Source: M55B127 sp035269185 (lineage in GTDB: Bacteria > Bacillota > Halanaerobiia > Halanaerobiales > M55B127). Taken from it: 28,736 bases of DNA. The stretch is from contig CAYSHP010000029.1 in NCBI GenBank assembly GCA_964430875.1, positions 1 through 28,736 on the forward strand, given 5' to 3'. A model generated the notes under the pieces. It made no database searches. It was not told the origin of the DNA and saw only the letters and a program-made list of their open reading frames with translations. Position 1 is the stretch's first letter; each line of letters opens with the position of its first letter. Made by a program: the position numbers and the translations under genes. Below, piece after piece: positions 17,081 to 24,435 of this stretch.

Positions 17081-17088
17081 ATTTGATT

Positions 17089-17871
17089 ATGATAGGTGCT
17101 TTATGGACTGCAGCAACGGGTATGAATACCCAACAGACAAGTATTGATGTTACTTCCAATAACCTGGCAAACGTAAACACAGGCGGATTTAAAAAGAGTC
17201 GCGTAAACTTTGCTGATTTAATGTATAGACAGATAAGACAACCGGGTACTCCCAATGCACAGGGTGCTCAGATACCAGTTGGTATTGAAGTAGGACATGG
17301 TGCAAAAGTGTCTGCAACTCAAAAGATATTTACAGAAGGTAATATTAGAAACACCGATAATCCGCTTGATTTATTAATTGAAGGTGAGGGCTTCTTTCAG
17401 GTTATGAAACCAGATGGAACTGTAGCCTACACTAAAAATGGTTCATTTAAACAAGATAGTACCGGACGGGTAGTAACAGCCGATGGTTATCCACTTCAAC
17501 CCGAGGTTGTTATCCCAGAAGATGCAACCAGTATTTCAATTACTTCAGATGGTACTGTTAATATAAAAACAGGTAATACCACCGAACAAATTGGCCAGAT
17601 TCAATTATATAGCTTTGCCAATCCAGGCGGATTAAATAGTTTAGGACGCAACTTATTTCAACAAACCGTTGCTTCCGGTGATCCACAAACTGGAGTACCG
17701 GGTGAACAGGGATTTGGCAATATTAGTCAAGGCTTTTTAGAAATGTCTAATGTTAAAGTAGTAGAAGAGATGGTTAATATGATCTCGGCTCAAAGAGCCT
17801 ATGATGTGAATTCAAAAGCAATTAAAGCTGCTGATGAAATGCTTCAGACAGCTAATCAATTAAGAAGATAA
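17089..17871 (+). CDS. flgG: Flagellar distal rod protein FlgG
   Basis: A 260-residue distal rod protein, normal length for FlgG. It begins I-G-A-L-W-T-A-A-T-G-M, with D-V-T-S-N-N-L-A-N-V-N-T-G-G-F-K-K, the family-wide polymerisation motif, and F-A-D-L-M-Y-R-Q-I, which is diagnostic for FlgG. The C-terminus has G-F-L-E-M-S-N-V-K-V-V-E-E-M-V-N-M and Q-R-A-Y-D-V-N-S-K-A-I. The distal rod passes through the P and L rings, encoded just downstream. ATG at 17089 is preferred over TTG at 17083, which lies too close to TAGGAGGA (17073-17080). Confidence 0.95.
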   Translation: MIGALWTAATGMNTQQTSIDVTSNNLANVNTGGFKKSRVNFADLMYRQIRQPGTPNAQGAQIPVGIEVGHGAKVSATQKIFTEGNIRNTDNPLDLLIEGEGFFQVMKPDGTVAYTKNGSFKQDSTGRVVTADGYPLQPEVVIPEDATSISITSDGTVNIKTGNTTEQIGQIQLYSFANPGGLNSLGRNLFQQTVASGDPQTGVPGEQGFGNISQGFLEMSNVKVVEEMVNMISAQRAYDVNSKAIKAADEMLQTANQLRR

Positions 17872-17894
17872 AAGGATATGGGAGCTTGATTATC

Positions 17895-18869
17895 TTGAAA
17901 AATAAAAGGTCTATTTTAATTTTAACAGTTATTTTAATAGTTTCTGCTGCAGTTCCAGCAGTGGCCTTTGAGGTAATTATTGATAAAGAGGTTAAAGTAA
18001 AAAGTCAATATATATATTTAAAAGATATTGCAGAGTTTAAAGGAATAAAAGAGATAAACTTAGATAAGATCAAAGGAATAGACCTTGGTAAAGCTCCTTT
18101 ACCTGGATATAAGAAATATATTAATAAAGCCCTAGTAAGATTAATGTTAAAAAAGAAGGGCTTTAGTTCAGATAGTTTTAACTTGAATTTTCCTGATCAA
18201 ATTGTAATCAAAAGAGATGCCAAACAAATTGACAGCCAAGTAATAAGCGATTTTATAAAAGATAAATTAAGCATAATATTAGAAAATAATACAGATAAAT
18301 ATACTTTAGATATTAAAATGAGAAATGACACTATTACAATCCCCAATCAGGCATATAGTTTAGAAATTATTGAAAATAGAGAGATAAAAACGGGGAAAAT
18401 GACTGTACCCATTGTAATTAATATCGAAGGTGAAGAATATAAAAGATTTTACATACCTGTAGATATTAAAGCATATAAAAAAGCCTATATAGCTAAAAGA
18501 TATATACCACAGGGTTCTGAATTAAAAAGAGCTGATTTTACCTATAAAATGGTGGCAGTTGATAGTTTTAAAAATGAAAAGTTCATAGAAAAAGAGACCA
18601 ATATATTTACCCAGGATATTGAACTTTCATATTCGCTTAAACAGGGTGATATATTAAAAAAGAACAACTATAAAACTCCTTATTTGATTAATTTTGGAGA
18701 TAGAGTACAGGCAAAAGTAATTGTTGGGGATGTTGAACTAACCTTAATGGTTGTGGCCCGTGAAAGGGGCAAACAGGGTGAATATATTAATGTTGAAAAC
18801 CCTGATAACAAGCACAACTTTCAGGCAAGAGTGATAAGTCCTCAACTTGTAGAACTTATAAAAGATTAG
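17895..18869 (+). CDS. flgA: Flagellar P-ring assembly chaperone FlgA
   Basis: A 324-residue secreted protein with a signal peptide (about residues 1-25, ending V-P-A-V-A-F), then a SAF-type domain and a C-terminal segment, G-D-R-V-Q-A-K-V-I-V-G-D-V-E-L-T, typical of the end of FlgA. FlgA is a periplasmic chaperone that helps FlgI polymerise into the P ring. The segment A-K-R-Y-I-P-Q-G-S-E-L marks the SAF domain. TTG at 17895 is a better start than TTG at 17886, which is only one base from the GGGAG ribosome binding site; the choice adds or removes three residues. Its presence with flgH and flgI argues for an outer membrane. Confidence 0.85.
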   Translation: MKNKRSILILTVILIVSAAVPAVAFEVIIDKEVKVKSQYIYLKDIAEFKGIKEINLDKIKGIDLGKAPLPGYKKYINKALVRLMLKKKGFSSDSFNLNFPDQIVIKRDAKQIDSQVISDFIKDKLSIILENNTDKYTLDIKMRNDTITIPNQAYSLEIIENREIKTGKMTVPIVINIEGEEYKRFYIPVDIKAYKKAYIAKRYIPQGSELKRADFTYKMVAVDSFKNEKFIEKETNIFTQDIELSYSLKQGDILKKNNYKTPYLINFGDRVQAKVIVGDVELTLMVVARERGKQGEYINVENPDNKHNFQARVISPQLVELIKD

Positions 18870-18883
18870 GAAGGGGAATAAAA

Positions 18884-19468
18884 TTGAAGAAATCAATAAC
18901 ATTATTATTGATTCCCATAATGATATTAACACTCACAACTGCTGTTTTAGCAGAAGGTAATTCACTTTGGAGCGAAGAATCCGAAGATATATATAAAGAC
19001 CGTAAAGAACACATTGAAGGTGATATAATAACAGTATTGATCAAAGAAGATGCCAATGCTATTCAAAGTGCTAATACTAGCACAAGTCAGGCAAGTGAAG
19101 TTGATGCAGAAGCAGGTTTTGGAATCTTTAGTTTCTTAAAAGCATTTGGGTTTGGATATTCTGATTCCGGTTCTGCTGATGGGCAAACTTCTCGTAGCGG
19201 TACTTTAGAAGCTGATATTACTACTCAGATTGTAGAAATAAAAGAGAACGGCAATTTAAAGATATCTGGAGCAAAAAATATTAATATTAATGGAGAAAAA
19301 CAGTCCATTAAACTAACCGGGATAATTAGACCAGATGATATTTCATTAGATAATACAATATCTTCTAAAAATATTGCCAATGCTGATATAGAGTATGAAG
19401 GTGAAGGACCAGTTGGAGACAAACAAGAAACAGGCATTATAGAAAAGTTTGTAAACTGGATCTTTTAA
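18884..19468 (+). CDS. flgH: Flagellar L-ring protein FlgH, without lipobox
   Basis: A 194-residue protein with a signal peptide (residues 1-23, ending V-L-A), then S-L-W-S-E-E-S-E-D-I-Y-K-D-R-K and E-G-D-I-I-T-V-L-I-K-E, and later G-N-L-K-I-S-G-A-K-N-I-N-I-N-G-E and I-R-P-D-D-I-S, all signatures of FlgH. FlgH forms the ring in the outer membrane around the rod. In enterics it is a lipoprotein attached through an N-terminal cysteine; here the whole protein has no cysteine and the cleavage site looks like ordinary signal peptidase I, so attachment must be different. Start TTG 18884 with GGAAGGGG. Confidence 0.9.
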   Translation: MKKSITLLLIPIMILTLTTAVLAEGNSLWSEESEDIYKDRKEHIEGDIITVLIKEDANAIQSANTSTSQASEVDAEAGFGIFSFLKAFGFGYSDSGSADGQTSRSGTLEADITTQIVEIKENGNLKISGAKNININGEKQSIKLTGIIRPDDISLDNTISSKNIANADIEYEGEGPVGDKQETGIIEKFVNWIF

Positions 19469-19487
19469 GAGAAAGGAGCCTATTATT

Positions 19488-20621
19488 TTGAGTTTAAAAT
19501 ACAAAAATTCATTATTGATTTTAACAATAATATTAATATTACCTATCATTTTTTCTTTCAATTTAAAAGCACAGAATAACAATCCCATTGTTAAAATCGG
19601 TAATATCACAAGAATTCAAGGAATAAGAGATAATCAGTTAATCGGATATGGAATTGTGGTGGGCCTAGCAGGTACAGGTGATTCTAATAGAAGTCAGGCT
19701 ACTGTGCAGAGTGTAGCAAATATGATGGGGGAGTTTAGTATTAATGTAACTCCTGACCAGATTAGAAGTAAGAATCTAGCAGCAGTTATGTTAACTGCAG
19801 ATTTAAAGCCCTTTATCCATTCTGGGGACCGGATAGATGTCACAGTATCCTCGATGGGGGATGCGGACAGCTTACAAGGGGGAACATTAGTAATGTCTCC
19901 TCTCAAGGCTGCTAATGGCGATATCTATGCTGTAGCTCAGGGTCCAGTCTCTATTGGAGGATTTAATGTTCAAAGCGGTGGTAGTAGTGTAAGACAAAAC
20001 CACCCAACTGTTGGTAGAATTCCTAATGGAGCCCTGATTGAAAAGGAAATTAAATTTGATTTAGATAAAGACCATATCAATCTATTATTACAGAATCCAA
20101 ACTTTAAAACTGCTGATAATATAGCAAAGGCTTTAAATAAAAAACTAGAATATGATAATATTGCAAGAGCCAATGATGCAGGGACTGTAAGAGTAGATGT
20201 ACCCGATGAATTCAAGGGTGAAGTAGTAGATTTCATTGCTCAAGTAAATAATACTGATGTAAGGACTAATATAGAAGCTAAGATTATAATTGATGAAAAG
20301 ACCGGTACCATTGTATTAAGTCATAATGTTAGGATATCAACTGTGGCCGTGGCCCATGGTAATATCTCAGTTACAATTAAAACTAGTGAAGAAGTGTCCC
20401 AACCACCATCTTTTTCAGAAGGCGAAACTGAGAAGACGGAAGAAACTGAAATTCAAGTATCAGAAGAAGAGGGCAAAATAGTAATGATCAGTAATGAAAA
20501 TACTATAGAAGACTTAGTCTCTGCCTTAAATACAATTGGAGCTACTCCCAGAGATATAGTATCTATAATACAAAAGATTAAAGCTGCCGGTGCCCTTCAT
20601 GCGAAGTTAGAATTAATCTAA
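19488..20621 (+). CDS. flgI: Flagellar P-ring protein FlgI
   Basis: A 377-residue secreted protein, normal length for FlgI. It has a signal peptide to about residue 28 (ending F-N-L-K-A-Q), then family hallmarks R-I-Q-G-I-R-D-N-Q-L-I-G-Y-G-I-V-V-G-L, G-T-G-D-S, K-N-L-A-A-V-M-L-T-A-D-L, P-F-I-H-S-G-D-R-I-D-V-T-V-S-S-M-G-D, and G-G-T-L-V-M-S-P-L. Near residue 300 a run of Glu and Thr (G-E-T-E-K-T-E-E-T-E) forms an acidic insert in a usually variable loop. FlgI makes the ring at the peptidoglycan level. Start TTG 19488 behind AAAGGAGCC. Confidence 0.95.
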   Translation: MSLKYKNSLLILTIILILPIIFSFNLKAQNNNPIVKIGNITRIQGIRDNQLIGYGIVVGLAGTGDSNRSQATVQSVANMMGEFSINVTPDQIRSKNLAAVMLTADLKPFIHSGDRIDVTVSSMGDADSLQGGTLVMSPLKAANGDIYAVAQGPVSIGGFNVQSGGSSVRQNHPTVGRIPNGALIEKEIKFDLDKDHINLLLQNPNFKTADNIAKALNKKLEYDNIARANDAGTVRVDVPDEFKGEVVDFIAQVNNTDVRTNIEAKIIIDEKTGTIVLSHNVRISTVAVAHGNISVTIKTSEEVSQPPSFSEGETEKTEETEIQVSEEEGKIVMISNENTIEDLVSALNTIGATPRDIVSIIQKIKAAGALHAKLELI

Positions 20622-20637
20622 CAGGGAGCTGATAAAA

Positions 20638-20982
20638 ATGAATATAGAAAACTATCAATCAACAAAAGCAAATTTACTGCAAAATCAAGCCCAGGATAAT
20701 CAGCAAATTGATAGTATCAAAAAACTAAATGAAAGTAATATAAACGGAGAACATGATGAAAAATTAAAAAAAGCAATTGCTGACTTCACATCTGTTTTTT
20801 TAAAGATGATGTTTAAATCGATGCGTTCCACTCTACCTGAAAATAAGTATATCGATGGTGGCTATGCAGAGGAAGTATTTACTGATATGATGGATAAACA
20901 AATCAGTGAATTAGGCAGTGGTCAAAGTACATTTAAAAACTTAAATAGGGCCATGTTTGAACAACTAGATCAAACAAAATAA
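20638..20982 (+). CDS. flgJ: Short FlgJ-like rod-binding protein
   Basis: A 114-residue protein matching the N-terminal rod-binding half of FlgJ: K-K-A-I-A-D-F-T-S-V-F-L-K-M-M-F-K-S-M-R, then G-G-Y-A-E-E-V-F-T-D-M-M-D. No muramidase half is attached, which is common outside gammaproteobacteria; a separate cell-wall hydrolase is needed to let the rod through the peptidoglycan. FlgJ acts as a cap for rod assembly. It is the last gene of the flagellar operon, 16 bases after flgI, with AGGGAGCTG as ribosome binding site, and is followed by a terminator. Confidence 0.88.
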   Translation: MNIENYQSTKANLLQNQAQDNQQIDSIKKLNESNINGEHDEKLKKAIADFTSVFLKMMFKSMRSTLPENKYIDGGYAEEVFTDMMDKQISELGSGQSTFKNLNRAMFEQLDQTK

Positions 20983-20997
20983 TTATTTATATATAAA

Positions 20998-21038
20998 AAG
21001 CCTCCTTATAGATCAATTAATCTACTATAAGGGGGCTT
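20998..21038. terminator. Bidirectional intrinsic terminator
   Basis: A 14-bp stem, aagcctccttatag (20998-21011) with ctataagggggctt (21025-21038) including one G-U pair, has a 13-base loop. On the + strand it is followed by aatttattattt and would end the flagellar operon; on the - strand it is followed by a stronger T-run (ctttttatatataaat) and would end the convergent gene at 21062-21655. Position between two convergent genes supports both uses. Confidence 0.8.
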
Positions 21039-21061
21039 AATTTATTATTTATGTTATTATT

Positions 21062-21655
21062 TTATTTCAAAAAAGAACCTTTCATTTCAAAGCCAACATA
21101 AATTATATTGACATCATTATCAGCGGTTAAGTTGTATTCTTGTGCTGTCTCATCATATTGTTTCATAGAATAATTATTTTTGTTATAACCAAAATATATC
21201 TTTTTATCATTATCAATCTCATAATCTAAAAACATATTTAGTAATTGGTACTTTGTTTTATCTTTAGAAGCATCACTAGCTGCTTGCCAAGGAGAAATAT
21301 TATAATTTATGTGAAAATAAAGATCATCTCTTAGTGCAGTATCAAAACCAAATAAATAGTTCATAACACTTACATTAGTTTTATCAGTTGATAAAATAAG
21401 TGAGTTATTTAAATTTGACATTGAAAAATTGGCAGCATTTCCATAAATACGATAATCTCCTTTCTTAAGTTCATCAGGTTCAATAGGTATCAAATAATCG
21501 ACTTGCCAATCAGCTAGCATTAACATTGATAGATAACTTGATGCTCCTTCTGAGATAATAGAATTGCCGAAAATACCCTGAGCTTTTAATTGACTATTTG
21601 TAAATCCAATAAATATAAATGATATTACTAAAATAACTACTAAAGATTTTTTCAT
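21062..21655 (-). CDS. Secreted protein, candidate outer-membrane beta-barrel, unknown function
   Basis: A 197-residue protein with a signal peptide (about residues 1-26, ending Q-L-K-A-Q-G). The mature part has alternating polar/hydrophobic strands, such as D-D-L-Y-F-H-I-N-Y-N-I, K-K-I-Y-F-G-Y-N-K and N-I-I-Y-V-G-F-E-M-K-G near the end, spaced by Asp/Asn/Lys-rich turns. This pattern fits a small outer-membrane beta-barrel of eight strands or so, in line with a diderm envelope. It has no recognised family. It is the only - strand gene near the flagellar locus, has an AAAGGAC ribosome binding site and a possible extended -10 upstream, and converges on the flgJ terminator. Confidence 0.65.
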   Translation of the reverse strand: MKKSLVVILVISFIFIGFTNSQLKAQGIFGNSIISEGASSYLSMLMLADWQVDYLIPIEPDELKKGDYRIYGNAANFSMSNLNNSLILSTDKTNVSVMNYLFGFDTALRDDLYFHINYNISPWQAASDASKDKTKYQLLNMFLDYEIDNDKKIYFGYNKNNYSMKQYDETAQEYNLTADNDVNIIYVGFEMKGSFLK

Positions 21656-21690
21656 TTAATCCGTCCTTTCATTTTGCAGGATTTGTAATA

Positions 21691-21701
21691 ATTATAACAA
21701 G
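21691..21701 (-). promoter_or_regulatory. Extended -10 promoter candidate for the beta-barrel gene
   Basis: On the - strand the bases read CTTGTTATAAT, a perfect TATAAT with the upstream TGn extension. It lies about 36 bases before the ATG at 21655. No clear -35 box is seen at the usual distance, which an extended -10 can tolerate. The 100-base divergent gap also holds a + strand TATAAT at 21731-21736 close to the regulator gene, without a good -35. Confidence 0.4.
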
Positions 21702-21757
21702 CATTAATAAATTTTAATATTACCCAAAAGTATAATATTATAAAAGAGGTGAACAGG

Positions 21758-22525
21758 TTGAACCTTATAGAAAATAAAGAGTGGGAAAAATTATATAAAT
21801 TTATACTAAAAACTGGCAGTAAAAATGATATTAATGATTATATTGATACAGTAATTAAAGAAATAAATAATATCATACCTTATTATGCAGCAAATTTTTT
21901 CATCTATAGTAATAATGATAAGGTAGTAAGCAAATTACAGTGTGTTAACATTCCGCAAAAAGCCATTGATGAATATGAAGAATACTATTACAAAATTGAT
22001 GATATAAAAGAGAAAACTTTTAATCAAAGAACCTCGATTAAAAGCACTGATATCATGAATTATAGAGAATGGGAAAAAACAGAGTACTTTAATGATTTCT
22101 TGTATTCTAATAGACTATACTATTTATGTGGAATAGATATTCATTATCAAGACCAATTATTAGGAACTATCGGTCTTTTTAGAAGAAAATCAGACCCGGA
22201 TTACAGTATAAAAGACTTGCATATACTTAATACACTTAAGAACCAACTATCAAATCAAATGTACAAATTATATTTAATTGATAGAATGAAAAATAATGAA
22301 GCAGAGCAGATTGGTCTAAAACTAGAAAGTAGTGAAAACAAATTTGATTTAACTGAACGAGAATTAGAAGTTATTGATCATGTTATAGATGGAAAAAACA
22401 ATAGACAGCTTGCTGACGAACTTTTTATTTCTATTAACACTGTTAAAAAACACCTTAATAATATTTTTAGGAAAACAGAAGTTACCAACCGCACAGAATT
22501 AACTTCTTTAATTTTTAACCTTTAA
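21758..22525 (+). CDS. LuxR-family transcriptional regulator with GAF-like sensor domain
   Basis: A 255-residue regulator. The N-terminal 180 residues form an alpha/beta domain of GAF or autoinducer-binding type (segments Y-A-A-N-F-F-I-Y-S-N and L-L-G-T-I-G-L-F-R-R). The C-terminal 60 residues are a LuxR/FixJ helix-turn-helix: L-T-E-R-E-L-E-V-I-D, then N-N-R-Q-L-A-D-E-L-F-I-S-I-N-T-V-K-K-H-L-N-N-I-F and K-T-E-V-T-N-R-T-E-L. It has no receiver domain, so it should respond to a ligand and not to phosphorylation. TTG at 21758 is chosen because GAGGTG ends 6 bases upstream; a GTG at 21749 lies inside that site. It stands before, and on the same strand as, the selenoprotein gene set, so it probably controls it. 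Confidence 0.8.
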   Translation: MNLIENKEWEKLYKFILKTGSKNDINDYIDTVIKEINNIIPYYAANFFIYSNNDKVVSKLQCVNIPQKAIDEYEEYYYKIDDIKEKTFNQRTSIKSTDIMNYREWEKTEYFNDFLYSNRLYYLCGIDIHYQDQLLGTIGLFRRKSDPDYSIKDLHILNTLKNQLSNQMYKLYLIDRMKNNEAEQIGLKLESSENKFDLTERELEVIDHVIDGKNNRQLADELFISINTVKKHLNNIFRKTEVTNRTELTSLIFNL

Positions 22526-22550
22526 TTAATGTAGTCATTTAATATATAAT
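22522..22550 (+). promoter_or_regulatory. Candidate promoter before the isomerase-dehydrogenase-selenoprotein genes
   Basis: TATAAT at 22545-22550 has a weak -35 (TTAATT at 22522-22527) 17 bases upstream, and the ATG with AAAGGAGG follows about 30 bases later. An imperfect attaat/atttaat symmetry (about 22526-22543) overlaps the spacer and could be an operator for the neighbouring LuxR-family regulator. Only the -10 is strong. Confidence 0.35.
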
Positions 22551-22583
22551 TAAGATAAGGTTAGATAAAAGGAGGAATTCAAA

Positions 22584-23381
22584 GTGAAAGTTGCCTGTCA
22601 GGATACTTTGATACCGGGAAATAATATTAAAGAAATTTTATTCAAAGCGGGAAAAATTGGTTTTGATGGTATCGAAATATCAGGTGAAAGGTTTTTAAAT
22701 TCTACTACAAAAACATGTAATGCTCTAGATAATAGTGAATTACCATTAGCTATTATCTGTGCTGGCCATAGAGGCTGGCTTTTATCAGAAAAAAAGGATA
22801 AACGACAAGCGGCTTTAGAAGATATTAAATTACTTTTAGATTATGCAAATCAATATAAGGCTATCGGAGTTTTAACCCCTACAATTTATGGTACCTCAGA
22901 TTATTTACCCTTTCCAGCCCGAAAGAGATCCCTAAAAGAAGACAAAAAATTATTAATTGAGAGTTTAAATGAAATTGGAGAATATGCAGAAGAAAGAAAT
23001 GTATTTCTTGTATTAGAACCATTAATTAGATATCAAACTCACTTCCTTAATAAACTATCGGAAGGTATTGAAATAATTAATCAGTTAGATAATAAGGGTG
23101 TTAAACTAATGGCCGACACCTTTCACATGAACATGGAAGAAAAGAATATTGACCAAAGTTTAATAAAAGCCAAAAATTTTTTATACCATGTCCATCTCTC
23201 AGATAGCAATCGTGAATTACCGGGGAAAGGCCATATTGATTTTAAAAAACATATTGAAACATTAAAATCAATAGATTACAATCATTACCTTTCTTTTGAA
23301 GCATTAAAACCTGCCAACCCAAAACAGGGATTAAAAGACAGCCTCAATTTTATAAAAAGTTTTCTTCAGGGAGGGAAATAA
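22584..23381 (+). CDS. TIM-barrel sugar isomerase/epimerase-like protein
   Basis: A 265-residue member of the xylose isomerase-like TIM-barrel (AP endonuclease 2) superfamily. Metal and substrate residues are in place: E145 in L-V-L-E-P-L, D178 and H181 in A-D-T-F-H-M-N, H204 and D207 in H-V-H-L-S-D-S-N-R, H217 in G-K-G-H-I-D-F and E239 in S-F-E-A-L. The G-K-G-H-x-D-F motif is typical of keto-sugar epimerases and inosose-type isomerases (IolE/IolI, tagatose epimerase). A divalent metal such as Mn2+ would be used. It is a cytoplasmic enzyme, the first gene of a tight set; its stop TAA is followed directly by the dehydrogenase ATG. The exact substrate cannot be named. Confidence 0.82.
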   Translation: MKVACQDTLIPGNNIKEILFKAGKIGFDGIEISGERFLNSTTKTCNALDNSELPLAIICAGHRGWLLSEKKDKRQAALEDIKLLLDYANQYKAIGVLTPTIYGTSDYLPFPARKRSLKEDKKLLIESLNEIGEYAEERNVFLVLEPLIRYQTHFLNKLSEGIEIINQLDNKGVKLMADTFHMNMEEKNIDQSLIKAKNFLYHVHLSDSNRELPGKGHIDFKKHIETLKSIDYNHYLSFEALKPANPKQGLKDSLNFIKSFLQGGK

Positions 23382-24416
23382 ATGTATAAAGGTTTAATTG
23401 CTGATAAAGTTAATTCTCTGAAATTAAAAGATTTTAAGGAAAAAGAACTACAAGAAGATGAAGTCAAAGTAAAAGTAGAGTTTGGTTCTCCCAAACACGG
23501 AACTGAAATGACAATGTTTAAAGGAGTAAGCCCTTTTCAAAATGAATATTTTGACCGCGATTGGGATATGTTTTTTAAAAAAGATACCAAAGAAAATGTT
23601 TTTCCTTTAGATTTAGGGAATATGTGGGTAGGAAATATAGAAAAGAAAGGTAAAGAAGTAAACAATTTAGAAATTGGAGAAAGAGTAGCCGGATATGGAG
23701 GTTTAAAGGAATATCAATATGTAAAAAAAGATGATATTTTAAAACTCTCTGAAAATATGAATTGGAAGAGTGCGCTCTGTTATGACCCGGCTCGTTTTGC
23801 TTTAGGAGGAATTAGAGATGGTAATTTAAAGTTAGGAGATAGAGTAGCTGTATTTGGCTTAGGTGCAATAGGATTAATGACAGTCCAAATGGCAATTAAA
23901 TCAGGTGCGGTCTGGGTGGCTGCTGTGGACCCAATTGAACAAAGAAGAAAAATTGCTAAAAAGTTAGGAGCAGACCTTATCTTAGATCCTGAACAAGTGG
24001 ATATAGGGTATAAGATAAAGAAAAATACCAACAAGAAAGGTGTAGACCTATCGATAGATACTAGCGGCTATACCCCCGTATTACAAACGGCTGTGCGTTC
24101 AACAGCCTATGGAGGTACATTAACAATAGTTGGTTGGTATAAAAGATTAAAAGGGCAATTAAATTTAGGACGAGAAGCCCATTTTAATATACCTAAAATA
24201 ATATTTAGTAGAGCTTGTAGTGAACCTAATCGTGATCATCCTCGTTGGGATCTTGCCAGAATAAATAAGACCTGCTGGCAGATGTTATCTCGTGGAGAAT
24301 TTGTTTGTGATGACATTATTTCACCAGTTGTTGATTTTAAAAATATTGTTGAAAAATATCGCTATTATGTGGATGAACACTCAGATCAAAGTATAAAATT
24401 AGGAGTAACGTTTTAA
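23382..24416 (+). CDS. Medium-chain dehydrogenase/reductase lacking zinc ligands
   Basis: A 344-residue protein of the alcohol/sorbitol/threonine dehydrogenase superfamily. The GroES-like N-terminal domain is present, but the catalytic zinc residues are missing: the normal Cys-Gly-x-Asp position reads P-K-H-G-T-E-M (residues 37-43) and the Gly-His-Glu position reads L-G-N-M-W-V-G (78-84). The four-cysteine structural zinc lobe is also absent. The Rossmann domain is intact: F-G-L-G-A-I-G at 158-164 and an acidic residue, D183, after the second strand, which suggests NAD(H). Its layout recalls BchC-like members of the superfamily. It probably oxidises or reduces a sugar-like hydroxyl in the same pathway as the preceding isomerase. 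Confidence 0.8.
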   Translation: MYKGLIADKVNSLKLKDFKEKELQEDEVKVKVEFGSPKHGTEMTMFKGVSPFQNEYFDRDWDMFFKKDTKENVFPLDLGNMWVGNIEKKGKEVNNLEIGERVAGYGGLKEYQYVKKDDILKLSENMNWKSALCYDPARFALGGIRDGNLKLGDRVAVFGLGAIGLMTVQMAIKSGAVWVAAVDPIEQRRKIAKKLGADLILDPEQVDIGYKIKKNTNKKGVDLSIDTSGYTPVLQTAVRSTAYGGTLTIVGWYKRLKGQLNLGREAHFNIPKIIFSRACSEPNRDHPRWDLARINKTCWQMLSRGEFVCDDIISPVVDFKNIVEKYRYYVDEHSDQSIKLGVTF

Positions 24417-24435
24417 AACAAAGAAGGAGGTTATT

